From contig CALHCI010000037.1 of the NCBI GenBank assembly GCA_937931165.1, forward strand, positions 1-64,000: 64,000 nt of DNA. The letters are read 5' to 3'. Each line of letters opens with the position of its first letter. The stretch's first letter is position 1. Made by a program: the position numbers and the translations under genes. Of the stretch, positions 36,052 through 44,551 are shown in pieces. The notes beneath the pieces were generated by a model that was not told where the DNA came from, searched no databases, and saw only the letters and a program-made list of their open reading frames with translations. The stretch comes from an uncultured Granulosicoccaceae bacterium. GTDB taxonomy: Bacteria; Pseudomonadota; Gammaproteobacteria; Granulosicoccales; Granulosicoccaceae.

Positions 36052-36957
36052 TTACTTGGACCCGTAGCCATAGCCGTAGCCATAACCGTAAATGTTTGAC
36101 TGCTTCTTACGGGTTTTGTTCAACACATAGCCAACACGGCTGTGATTGTTGACCATTTTCAGCGCGTCGGAAACCATACCCTGAGTGGTCGATTCCGCAG
36201 CTACTACAAAGACTATCTGGCCCGCCAGGTCGGCAATGATCGATGCCTCACTGGTAAGTAGAATAGGGGCAGTATCAAACACGATTACGCGATCTTTGTA
36301 GTTTTTTGACAAGCTTTCTACCAGCTCTGCCATTGCGCGGCTGGACAGTAGCTCGGTGACATGGTGAGTTGAGCTGCCGGCCGGTAAAAACTTAAGATTT
36401 TTAATGTCTGACTGACAAACCACATCTTCGACGTGCAGGTTGGGGTTCAATAACAAGTCTGTCAGACCGCGTTGTTTGGGCGGAAATCCCAGTCTTTCGC
36501 CTGCGCTTGGGTTGGTGACGTCTCCGTCTATCAACAGTACTGATCTGTCTCTTTCCATCGCAATACTGATTGCCAGGTTGATCGCTGAGAAAGTCTTTCC
36601 TTCACCGGATACGCAACTGGTGACCATGACAATATTTGAATTTTTTATACCATCAAACTCGGCAACGTCGATTGCAGAAAGTATAGGACGTTTGATCGCT
36701 CGGTATTCTTCAGACAGCTGGTTACGTGTACCGGCAGCAGCAACCAGGCCTTCGGCGTCGAGTTTGTCGTAAGGTAGTTCAAAGTAACCGTCATTAGAAG
36801 GCCGACCTGATGAGCGCCCGCTGTCACGTGGCGCTAAATCTTCCTGCGTAATGTTGTCTTCGAGTTGCGGTCGCTGCCGGACAGGTTCATCAGCAGGTCT
36901 GCGATCGCGTGACTGCGGGTTACTTTTGCGGGCAAAGGCTTGTTCTATCGCGCTCAT
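36052..36957 (-). CDS. XrtA-associated bacterial tyrosine autokinase
   Basis: A 301-residue cytosolic BY-kinase. Walker A is SCVSGEGKTFSAINL (about 133-147), Walker A' is VLLIDGDVTNPS (about 160-171), and Walker B VIVFDTAPILL is near 243. The C-terminal tail has five tyrosines in a Y-G alternation (NIYGYGYGYGYGSK), the likely autophosphorylation cluster that controls oligomer assembly with the chain-length protein. The first 90 residues are polar and probably disordered. It matches the TIGR03018 group, where kinase and membrane activator are separate. The activator is the next gene upstream, 24 bases away. Confidence 0.92.
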   Translation of the reverse strand: MSAIEQAFARKSNPQSRDRRPADEPVRQRPQLEDNITQEDLAPRDSGRSSGRPSNDGYFELPYDKLDAEGLVAAAGTRNQLSEEYRAIKRPILSAIDVAEFDGIKNSNIVMVTSCVSGEGKTFSAINLAISIAMERDRSVLLIDGDVTNPSAGERLGFPPKQRGLTDLLLNPNLHVEDVVCQSDIKNLKFLPAGSSTHHVTELLSSRAMAELVESLSKNYKDRVIVFDTAPILLTSEASIIADLAGQIVFVVAAESTTQGMVSDALKMVNNHSRVGYVLNKTRKKQSNIYGYGYGYGYGSK

Positions 36958-36981
36958 AGTATTACTCGTTTAAACGACCTG

Positions 36982-38562
36982 TTATTGCTTTTCGAGCGCA
37001 GCGACAGTGGTGTCGCCGTCAGCGGAAAACTTCAGGTTTTCGTATAAGGTTGTATTGTTTATCAGGGTATACAGCAGAGCTCCGCAGGTAATGGGAAGCA
37101 GTGCTGCCAGCGCGGTAAACTTAATGTGTTTCATGAAGTTGCCAACGCGTTCGGAGCGACTGTGGTTAAGTGTCACAACACCCAGTACCGGCAGTTGTGT
37201 TACATGCTCCAGTGAGCGCTTGTTGTAGAATACCGGGTTTAGCAGCGACAGGAAGAAAGCAATAAGAACGCCCGCCACAATGCTGCCGATCAGTGTCAAA
37301 GCAGTGAGCAGCAGTCGATCGGGATCGGTGGGTCGTGATGGGACGAAAGGTGGATCAATCGCACGGATAAGTGTGTCGTTAGAGTCCTTTTCAATATTGC
37401 CGGTAAGGCGCGCAGCTTCGCGTTTGTTCAGAAGAATCTGGTGTTGTTCACGAACGGTTTCATAGTCACGATCGAGCTGGGTGAGTTCTGCTTCCACTGC
37501 AGGAATACTGTCAACGGTACTTTCCAGGTTCTGCACACGGCTTGAATAATTGGAGGTTCGTACGCGCAGCTTGGCAACTGCTGCTTCTGCTTCAGCCAAT
37601 AAGGTAGAGAGTTCCTGGTAGACGATACTGCCTTGCACCAGGCGTGAAGAATTACTGCTGCCACCACCGGATGCAGCCTTTTGCTGCCGTAAATCTTCGA
37701 TCGATTGCTGCAAAATGGAAACTTGTGGATGCCGTTGGGTGTAGCGAACTAAAAGCTCATCAAGCTGTGCCTGAAGCTCTCTGATTCTGGCGTCGTACGG
37801 GCTGCTGTTGCTTGCAGAGCTTCTGATCTTGCGCTCTTCTTCTGAAAGATTGGCGCGAAGCGTATTGCGTTCGTTGATCGCTTCCTGTAACTCGAGTTCT
37901 GCGGTGCGCTCGAGCTGTACAAGATTCTCTAAACGTTGGTAGTAACCGCCGGATTCGCCGGGGAGTGATCCCGCATGCTTGCGTTTGAACTGGGCAAGTC
38001 GTTGCTCTGCAGCAATCAAACGTTCTTCGTAGTCTTCGATTTGAATGTCCAGAAAGCGTTGTGCAGTCTGGTTGTCAGAGCGGTCAGCGTTTTGTGAGCT
38101 GCTAACAAATATATCGATCATGTGCTGCACCACGTCGATCGCAACCTGCGGATCTTCGTGTGAGTAGCTAACCACATAGATTGACTTGCTCTCGTTGGTA
38201 TCGAGAATCTCGATGTCATTCTGCAACGACTTTAACAGGCCTTCCTTAGTGACGCCGTCAAACGTAGAAAGCAGATCGAGGTCATCGATCAGTTCTTCGA
38301 GGTTAGGGCGGTTCAACAGGGTTTTACTGATGAGAGAGACCTGCTGCTTCAGATTTGGCTTGACCGCTATGTCGTTTAGCAGTGGTTCCAGAATTCTGTT
38401 TGAGTCAACAAACAGTCTGGCCGTGGCGGGGTAGCGTGCATCTATCTGTGCTACCATAAGCCAACCCAGCAATGCAACAATCCAGGCTGTTAGCAACGCG
38501 GTCCACCGGTAGCGCCAGACGCCCCAGATAAACTCGCTTACTTTGTCAAATAACTCATGCAT
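36982..38562 (-). CDS. XrtA-type polysaccharide chain-length determinant (Wzz/GNVR family)
   Basis: A 526-residue inner-membrane co-polymerase. Membrane helix 1 is WTALLTAWIVALLGWLMV (about 19-36). A long periplasmic coiled coil spans roughly 150-400, with YTQRHPQVSILQQSI and RTSNYSSRVQNLE. The conserved GNVR-region is followed by FVPSRPTDPDRLLLTALTLIGSIVAGVLIAFFLSLL (about 420-455) and a third helix LTALAALLPITCGALLYTL near 495. The Wzz family sets polymer length and activates the BY-kinase. It fits TIGR03007. Between the export lipoprotein and the kinase gene in one minus-strand operon. Confidence 0.92.
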   Translation of the reverse strand: MHELFDKVSEFIWGVWRYRWTALLTAWIVALLGWLMVAQIDARYPATARLFVDSNRILEPLLNDIAVKPNLKQQVSLISKTLLNRPNLEELIDDLDLLSTFDGVTKEGLLKSLQNDIEILDTNESKSIYVVSYSHEDPQVAIDVVQHMIDIFVSSSQNADRSDNQTAQRFLDIQIEDYEERLIAAEQRLAQFKRKHAGSLPGESGGYYQRLENLVQLERTAELELQEAINERNTLRANLSEEERKIRSSASNSSPYDARIRELQAQLDELLVRYTQRHPQVSILQQSIEDLRQQKAASGGGSSNSSRLVQGSIVYQELSTLLAEAEAAVAKLRVRTSNYSSRVQNLESTVDSIPAVEAELTQLDRDYETVREQHQILLNKREAARLTGNIEKDSNDTLIRAIDPPFVPSRPTDPDRLLLTALTLIGSIVAGVLIAFFLSLLNPVFYNKRSLEHVTQLPVLGVVTLNHSRSERVGNFMKHIKFTALAALLPITCGALLYTLINNTTLYENLKFSADGDTTVAALEKQ

Positions 38563-38612
38563 TATAGAATCATCGTAAGGTGTGAACTGAAAGGATTACC
38601 AGGCTAACTGCC

Positions 38613-39257
38613 TTAGAACCAGGACTCAGGGATGATAATGGTGTCACCAGGTCTAACAGCGCGGTTAGCTGAAATGTCACCCTTCTTTAACAAGTTGTGT
38701 AGTCGCAGACGATAAGACTTACTTGCTCCGTTTTCGTTGCGAACCAATACCGCTTTGTTTCCGCTTGAGAACTTTTTAAGGCCGCCGACCTCAATCATTA
38801 CATCGAGTACCGTCATACCGTTAACATACGGGACAGTTCTTGGTTGCGTACCGCCACCAACCACTTTGATTTGTTGTGAAGGCGCACCCTTAAACTTGTT
38901 TACAGTGACAGTAACGGTCGGGTTTTTAACGTAGCTTTTGTATTGATCTTCAAGCTCACGCGCGAGTACCGTTGGTGTTTTCCCGCTTGCTGCCATGTCT
39001 TCAACCAGACGTGTGGTGATTTTACCGTCAGGGCGTACCGGGATAGAAACAGACAGGTCTTTGTAGCCCCATACGAATATATCCAGCGTATCACCAGGGC
39101 CGATCACGTATTTGTAGTCTGGCTCTGAGGCTTGCGTCGCGGTAGTCGCGGCTTCTGCGGCACCCGGGTTCTCAGTTGAGACTTGCTGGGTGTTTGGTGT
39201 TGCGCAGCCGACCAGGAAAGAAGTCATCAACGCGGTGTAGAGAATTTTTATCTTCAT
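38613..39257 (-). CDS. XrtA-type polysaccharide export lipoprotein (Wza-like)
   Basis: A 214-residue precursor with the lipobox LVGCATP (Cys at about residue 18), so it should be an outer-membrane lipoprotein. The Poly_export domain starts at YVIGPGDTLDIFVWGYKDLSVSIPVRPDGKITTRLVEDM (about 50-88). It is followed by an SLBB-type part with TVPYVNGMTVLDVMIEVGGL and NGASKSYRLRLHNLLKKGD, and ends RPGDTIIIPESWF. It is shorter than E. coli Wza, as usual for XrtA loci (TIGR03027). It forms the periplasm-to-outer-membrane export channel with the barrel protein. Confidence 0.92.
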   Translation of the reverse strand: MKIKILYTALMTSFLVGCATPNTQQVSTENPGAAEAATTATQASEPDYKYVIGPGDTLDIFVWGYKDLSVSIPVRPDGKITTRLVEDMAASGKTPTVLARELEDQYKSYVKNPTVTVTVNKFKGAPSQQIKVVGGGTQPRTVPYVNGMTVLDVMIEVGGLKKFSSGNKAVLVRNENGASKSYRLRLHNLLKKGDISANRAVRPGDTIIIPESWF

Positions 39258-39267
39258 GGCTTCAGTA

Positions 39268-40122
39268 TCACGCAGCTATTAGGTTTGATTCGCGAATTTC
39301 CTGCGGCAGTAGTCCCTCGCTGATCAGATCACTGATCACCTCGCAAAGGTCCGGCAATTCAAGTTCTTGCCGGTCATGCGCCATCGCATGGAGCATAAGG
39401 CGGCTGCAGATGAGGTTGATCCAGCGTCTGATTCCGAGGCTGGATCGGTGGACGGCAGTATAAACGTTTGATGCTATAACTGGGTTGTTATTCCACCCGA
39501 CAGCTTGTAAATTTTGTAAAATATAATCCTTTGTTTCTTCGTCTGTTAACGGTGCAATCTCGCATGTTGCTGACAATCGTTGGTGAAGCTGTTCATGTTG
39601 TGGCTGAGATATCTTTTGCCATAAATCCGGTTGACCGACTAAAAACAACTGCACTAATGGATATCCATTAACCCGCTGGTTCGCCAGTGCCGTGAGCTTG
39701 ATCAGCGCATCGCAGGTCAGCTGGTGTGCCTCGTCCAGTACCAGAACAGGCTGCTTGTTTTGTTCGTGCAGATGTTTCAACGATTGTGTGACAGAGAACA
39801 TCGCATCTGTAAGACTAAGCTGGCGGTTATCATCGCCGAGCAGCCGTGCATAGTACGACAGTAGCTGCGTACCATCATAGTCAAGGCATTCGATAACCAT
39901 AGCGTCGTGGTTGTGATCACGTGAGTCAACCAGCACACTGTTAACAAGCGAGGATTTTCCCGTGCCAGCCTTCCCGGTAATCAGTACGATACCGTCTGAC
40001 GACTGCATTCCGTATTGCAGGTATGAGGCAGCCTTGGTAAACACGGGCTGGGAATACAGGTTTCGATAGTCTGTCGCAAGACGGAAAGGGTCTCCGCTTA
40101 ACCCGTAGTATTCCATATACAT
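39268..40122 (-). CDS. XrtA-associated AAA ATPase (ExeA/GspA-like)
   Basis: A 284-residue ATPase starting MYMEYYGLSGDPFRLATD, the hallmark of ExeA/TIGR03015 proteins. Walker A is LITGKAGTGKSSLVN (about 48-62), Walker B is PVLVLDEAHQLT (about 128-139), and sensor residues follow in LVQLFLVGQPDLW. The C-terminal helical domain contains the SSLGIRRWINLICSRLMLHAMAHD arm. There is no peptidoglycan-binding domain as in full ExeA. It is thought to help assemble the EPS export apparatus; the mechanism is unknown. Its stop is 10 bases before the export-lipoprotein start, so it is the first gene of that operon. Confidence 0.88.
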   Translation of the reverse strand: MYMEYYGLSGDPFRLATDYRNLYSQPVFTKAASYLQYGMQSSDGIVLITGKAGTGKSSLVNSVLVDSRDHNHDAMVIECLDYDGTQLLSYYARLLGDDNRQLSLTDAMFSVTQSLKHLHEQNKQPVLVLDEAHQLTCDALIKLTALANQRVNGYPLVQLFLVGQPDLWQKISQPQHEQLHQRLSATCEIAPLTDEETKDYILQNLQAVGWNNNPVIASNVYTAVHRSSLGIRRWINLICSRLMLHAMAHDRQELELPDLCEVISDLISEGLLPQEIRESNLIAA

Positions 40123-40439
40123 ATATCAATTCTCGATTTGTCGATGCTTTCAGGCGCGTTTCGAGCCACACAGCTTCTTGTTGTTATTGTTTAAGAGCGT
40201 ACGCCTCTGTCGAACATTACCTGACACAAAACGACGCTCCGCTGACTACAACACAGCTTTTAGATTGTGGCGGCAATCATCTGTAGAACTGTCGTTTGAT
40301 GTGTTCGTTCAGGGCACTACCCCCCAATTTGTAATCCAGACGCTGACTGAGCAACCAGATAGTTTATCTATTATGTACCGGAAATAATTCTCAATTGGTC
40401 ACAGTTTTATAAATTTTGCTTTGTAAAACAATTTGTTGC
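40123..40439. other. Intergenic region upstream of the EPS export operon
   Basis: A 317-base stretch. It should contain the minus-strand promoter of the ATPase/export/Wzz/kinase operon. An AT-rich block near 40395-40432 (TATAAA on the minus strand) may be a -10 region, without a convincing -35. The frame at 40178-40387 (+) has no family likeness. Confidence 0.4.
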
Positions 40440-41303
40440 CTAAGCTGCCGACTTCAGCTGGTCTGCATATACCTGAGGAATGGTCTGCCAGTCGAAATCC
40501 TTCAGCAGTTTAACGACCTTACCTTCCATTTTTTCAAGGTTCTGGTAATGACGGAACCGGGTGCGAGTATCCAGATTGTCGATTTTTGGCTGATCCGGGT
40601 CAATTTCCCAGGGGTGAAAGTAAAAGATTGCTGGCTCCTGATCTTTGTGGTTTACCCGGTTGATTGCCCACTTACTCACTCCGTATGGGTACAGTCGAAA
40701 CCAGCCGCCACCACCGCACGGATAATTTTTATTGAGTAACCGCACTGTCGTAATCGGTAGTTCCAGAATTCGCTGTTCGGCATACCGATGCGAAAATCTG
40801 GGTGCATCCGGTATGCCGTACAGGTCGTGTTTTATCGGTGCAATACTCGAACTGTACGCGTACCCTTGTTCAAGCAACACGTCGTGTGTCCATTCGTTTT
40901 CTCGGGTAAATGAATAACTGGGTGCCCGGTATCCGTTAACCTCAGTGCCCGAAACATCTTCAAGCTTCTCTTTAGACATTTTCAGATCAGTGGCAAATTC
41001 CTGTCTGGTGAGGTTGGTTACGCGGCGGTGATCCCAGCCATGACTGGCGAGGTCGTGGCCGGCGCTGACAATCCGTTTGACCAGATCCGGGTAGTGCTCA
41101 GCAACCCAGCCGAGCGTAAAGAATGTCGCCTGAACCTGGTGAGCACTGAACATTTCAAGTATGCGATCAGTGTTGTGTTCCACCCTGCCGGCGAAATTTT
41201 TCCAGTTTTCCCTTGAGACATAGGACTCAAAGGCCGAAACCTGAAAGTAGTCTTCGACGTCTACCGTCATCGCGTTAGCAGTTGGAGCTGAGTGTTCGTT
41301 CAT
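40440..41303 (-). CDS. XrtA-associated polysaccharide deacetylase
   Basis: A 287-residue NodB-fold deacetylase. MTVDVEDYFQV (about 12-22) is the XrtA-group start carrying the catalytic Asp, ATFFTLGWVAEHYPDLVKRIVSAGHDLASHGWDHR (about 59-93) holds the metal-binding His pair, and GYRAPSYSFT (about 123) is motif 3. PCGGGGWFRLYP and FYFHPWEIDPDQP complete the active site. No signal peptide is evident, unlike many secreted deacetylases, which suits members of TIGR03006. It probably removes N- or O-acetyl groups from the EPS or its lipid-linked unit. It is divergent from the amidotransferase gene. Confidence 0.9.
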   Translation of the reverse strand: MNEHSAPTANAMTVDVEDYFQVSAFESYVSRENWKNFAGRVEHNTDRILEMFSAHQVQATFFTLGWVAEHYPDLVKRIVSAGHDLASHGWDHRRVTNLTRQEFATDLKMSKEKLEDVSGTEVNGYRAPSYSFTRENEWTHDVLLEQGYAYSSSIAPIKHDLYGIPDAPRFSHRYAEQRILELPITTVRLLNKNYPCGGGGWFRLYPYGVSKWAINRVNHKDQEPAIFYFHPWEIDPDQPKIDNLDTRTRFRHYQNLEKMEGKVVKLLKDFDWQTIPQVYADQLKSAA

Positions 41304-41468
41304 GTCTGGGCAGTTTCGAGCTAATAAAATACAGTGGGCGCAGCTTACACGGCGGATAACGCTATGTGCTGGTTTACTAGCGGAACTTTGTAAGTTTTCT
41401 AAAAGATTGCATCAGGTGGCGGCCGGCTTTGTTACCGTATGGTCGATTAACCGGTTTAAGAATCAACT

Positions 41469-41495
41469 ATGAAAAATCTAAGGCGGTATTGTTGA
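41469..41495 (+). CDS. Possible 8-codon leader ORF before the amidotransferase gene
   Basis: ATG AAA AAT CTA AGG CGG TAT TGT TGA (MKNLRRYC) ends one base before ATG 41497. The AAGGCGG that serves as ribosome site for the main gene lies inside it, so translation of the leader could affect main-gene initiation. It may be fortuitous. Confidence 0.25.
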   Translation: MKNLRRYC

Positions 41496-41496
41496 A

Positions 41497-43380
41497 ATGT
41501 GTGGAATTGCAGGGTTTACCCGATACCGCAACCCGAGTGATGGAGCGCCTGAGCTGCTATCGAGAATGGGGGAGGCAATACGTCATCGCGGGCCTGATGC
41601 CGGTGATATCTACTGCGATGAGCAGGTTGGTCTTTGCCATAGAAGGCTGAGTATTATTGATCTCAGTGAGGCGGGTGCACAGCCGATGCATTCCGCCAGC
41701 GGGCGCTATGTCACTGTGTATAACGGTGAGATATACAACTTTCAGGTCCATAAACAACAGCTTGAATCTGAAGGTGTAGTGTTCCGAGGGTCATCAGACA
41801 CAGAAGTGCTGCTGGCACTTTATGAGAAGCATGGCGCAAACTGTTTGGAAATGCTTAACGGAATGTTTGCCATTGCAATCTGGGACAAGCAGCAGAAGTC
41901 TCTGTTTCTGGCCCGAGACCGGCTGGGTAAAAAGCCGCTTTACTACTACAGCAAAAACGATCAGTTCATTTTTGCCTCGGAAATTAAATCAATCCTTTGT
42001 GCTCCAGGTGTAGATAAGTCAATTCGTCCTGATGCGGTGATGGATTTCTTTCATTATCAATATGTCCCCGATCCTAAATCTATCTTCAGTTCTATACACA
42101 AGCTTTCTCCGGGTCACTGGATGCGGGTCAATGAAAGCGGTATTGATTCAGGGTGCTACTGGGACGTGTCGTTTGCCGACGTGAGAAGCGACAGCAGAGA
42201 TAAGATTCACGAGGATCTTTTTGATCTGGTTGAAGACAGCACCCGGCTGCGTATGATCAGTGATGTGCCACTCGGAGCCTTTCTCAGTGGTGGTGTCGAT
42301 TCGAGCGCGGTTGTCGGCATGATGGCCCGCAACAGTGCCGAGCCCGTGACTACCTGTGCGATCGGATTTAATGATAAAAAGTTCGATGAAGTTGAATTTG
42401 CCGAAAAAGTAGCCAACCAGTTCAAAACCAGTCATCACGAATTTACTGTGAAGGAAAAAGTTGAGTCTCATCTGCTCGACATCACCCGCATGTTTGATGA
42501 GCCATTTTCAGACCCTTCATTTGTGCCTACCTATTTTGTGTCGCAACTGGCTCGTACCATGGTAACTGTAGCGCTGGCGGGCGATGGCGGTGATGAAAAC
42601 TTTGCCGGCTACAGTAAATATTTAAACGATCAGTTTGAAAATCGGTTGCGCAACTGCGTACCGTCCATGCTGCGTAAGTCTGTACTATCCGGGCTTTCCG
42701 GGCATTTAGTAAACAGCCAGCTCAATTCCTTCCGGCGTGCCGGTTCGTTGTTGCACTCGTTATCATGCGAGCCATCCCACGCGTTTTTTCTGTCCAACTC
42801 GTTCTTCAGAACCCATCTGTGGGACACCATGCTTACAGATTCTTTTAGGCAGGATTTATCTGGTTACGATGTCTCTGAGCTAACCAGAAATTACTATAAT
42901 GCCGCGGATACCGATGATCATCTGGCTAAGCTTTTGTACACAGATATTAAAAGTTATCTGCCTGGGGATATTCTCGTCAAGGTTGATCGAATGAGTATGG
43001 CAAATTCACTGGAGACCAGAGCGCCATTGCTGGACTATCGCGTGGTTGAATACGCAGCGTCTATTCCATCTTCCATGAAAATTGAAAACAAGCAGGGTAA
43101 GAGTGTACTGAAAACATCTCTAGAAGGCTTCTTAACGGACGAAACACTGTACCGGAAGAAAATGGGGTTTTCGGTGCCGCTTGCTGCATGGTTGCGCAAT
43201 GAAATTCGTGAGCTGGCTGAGCAACACCTGCTGGCGGCCGACAGCGGTTTATCAAATTTTTTCAAGGTGAGTGAAATCACTTCCATTTGGGAGCTGCACA
43301 AATCCGGAGAAAGAGATTACTCACAGGAATTGTGGAGCTTGCTAACATTCGAAATATGGTGGCAGCACTATGTACAGTAA
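41497..43380 (+). CDS. XrtA/PEP-CTERM-type amidotransferase (asparagine synthase family)
   Basis: A 627-residue two-domain enzyme. The N-terminal glutaminase (Ntn) domain exposes catalytic Cys2 in MCGIAGFTR and has IRHRGPDAGD and HRRLSIIDLSEAGAQPM (residues 1-190). The C-terminal synthetase domain has the PP-loop FLSGGVDSSAVV (about 265) and ALAGDGGDENFAGY (about 355), plus KVDRMSMANSLETRAPLLD. In XrtA loci (TIGR03108) such enzymes are thought to amidate a uronic acid or other sugar carboxylate of the EPS rather than make asparagine. AAGGCGG lies upstream of ATG. First gene of the plus-strand arm. Confidence 0.92.
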   Translation: MCGIAGFTRYRNPSDGAPELLSRMGEAIRHRGPDAGDIYCDEQVGLCHRRLSIIDLSEAGAQPMHSASGRYVTVYNGEIYNFQVHKQQLESEGVVFRGSSDTEVLLALYEKHGANCLEMLNGMFAIAIWDKQQKSLFLARDRLGKKPLYYYSKNDQFIFASEIKSILCAPGVDKSIRPDAVMDFFHYQYVPDPKSIFSSIHKLSPGHWMRVNESGIDSGCYWDVSFADVRSDSRDKIHEDLFDLVEDSTRLRMISDVPLGAFLSGGVDSSAVVGMMARNSAEPVTTCAIGFNDKKFDEVEFAEKVANQFKTSHHEFTVKEKVESHLLDITRMFDEPFSDPSFVPTYFVSQLARTMVTVALAGDGGDENFAGYSKYLNDQFENRLRNCVPSMLRKSVLSGLSGHLVNSQLNSFRRAGSLLHSLSCEPSHAFFLSNSFFRTHLWDTMLTDSFRQDLSGYDVSELTRNYYNAADTDDHLAKLLYTDIKSYLPGDILVKVDRMSMANSLETRAPLLDYRVVEYAASIPSSMKIENKQGKSVLKTSLEGFLTDETLYRKKMGFSVPLAAWLRNEIRELAEQHLLAADSGLSNFFKVSEITSIWELHKSGERDYSQELWSLLTFEIWWQHYVQ

Positions 43381-43425
43381 ATTCTGTGCAACGATGTCGA
43401 TTTATAGAATCGTAGAGAAACAAGT

Positions 43426-44547
43426 TTGAATTCCGTTAGAAAACGCTTTCGTGTATTGCACGTGACTCATGAAATGGGCGTTGGCGGCACACAACAAGTG
43501 ATCAGTCAGCTCGTCAAGAATCTGGATAGTTCGCGCTTTGAGTGCAGCATTGCCTGCCTCGACGGCGAGGTAGGGATGATTGGTGAGGCGTTGCAGCAGG
43601 ATGGCGTGGCGTTCCATGTATTTGACAGAACAGCAGGTTTTGATCGGGCATTGATTAGCAAATTAAGAGCCTTATTAAAGCAGCAGCAGATTGATATTAT
43701 TCACTGTCATCAGTACACGCCGTATGTGTATGGTGCGCTCGCTGCACTATTTACCGGTGTGCGTATTGTATTTACCGAGCATGGACGATTTTACCCGGAT
43801 AGTTATAGCTGGAAGCGCAGGTTGGTGAACCCTGTGCTAGGCGGTTTCACTCATTCTATCGTGGCAATTTCTGCGGCCACCGCTGATGCACTCGGGCACT
43901 ATGAGTGGTTTTCGCGAAAGTCTATCAAGGTTATCTATAATGGCACGTCAGTCCCCACTGCCGATGAGGCGGGTGATTACTTTCGTGCTGACGTTGGTAT
44001 AGATTCAGAAGATCTGGTGTTTGGAACCATTGCCCGTTTCGACGAAATCAAGAATCTTCCGATGATGATTGAAGGTTTTAGCAAGGTGCATCAGAAGAAT
44101 CCGCACACGAAACTATTGATGGTTGGAGACGGCGATGAACGCAAGTCGCTTGAGGAGCTAGTGCAGAAATTTGCCATTAGCGATAGCGTTATTTTCACCG
44201 GGTATCAATCCGATACTGCAAAGTATATGGCGATTATTGATCTCTACCTGCTGACATCTTTTAGCGAAGGTACATCAATGACTTTGCTGGAAGCGATGGC
44301 AAACGGTACGTGTTCGATAGTGACAGCAGTCGGCGGGAACGTAGAGCTTATCGAAGATCAGAAAAACGGCGTGGTTGTCGCCTCGGGTGACACTGCAGCG
44401 TTGGCGGAATGGATGAGTAAATTGACCAATGCGCCGCAACAGAGGCGTCAGTTTGGAGAGCAGGCAAAGCGCACTTACGAGCAGAAATTCTCCGTCACCA
44501 CCATGGCTAATCAATATGCCACCACCTATGAAAAGGTGATGGCCTGA
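43426..44547 (+). CDS. Glycosyltransferase family 4 (EPS locus)
   Basis: A 373-residue GT-B enzyme starting at TTG 43426. The N-terminal domain opens with RVLHVTHEMGVGGTQQVISQLVKNL, the acceptor-side loop typical of GT4. The C-terminal domain has FGTIARFDEIKNLPMMIEGF, LLMVGDGDERKSLEEL and the donor site SFSEGTSMTLLEAMANG, with the two Glu of the E-x7-E motif. The start is supported by AGAGAAAC upstream and by the first beta strand. It adds one sugar of the EPS repeat at the cytosolic face; donor and acceptor are unknown. It stands where TIGR03088-type transferases are found in XrtA loci, but I could not confirm that subgroup. Confidence 0.88.
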   Translation: MNSVRKRFRVLHVTHEMGVGGTQQVISQLVKNLDSSRFECSIACLDGEVGMIGEALQQDGVAFHVFDRTAGFDRALISKLRALLKQQQIDIIHCHQYTPYVYGALAALFTGVRIVFTEHGRFYPDSYSWKRRLVNPVLGGFTHSIVAISAATADALGHYEWFSRKSIKVIYNGTSVPTADEAGDYFRADVGIDSEDLVFGTIARFDEIKNLPMMIEGFSKVHQKNPHTKLLMVGDGDERKSLEELVQKFAISDSVIFTGYQSDTAKYMAIIDLYLLTSFSEGTSMTLLEAMANGTCSIVTAVGGNVELIEDQKNGVVVASGDTAALAEWMSKLTNAPQQRRQFGEQAKRTYEQKFSVTTMANQYATTYEKVMA

Positions 44548-44551
44548 GCTG

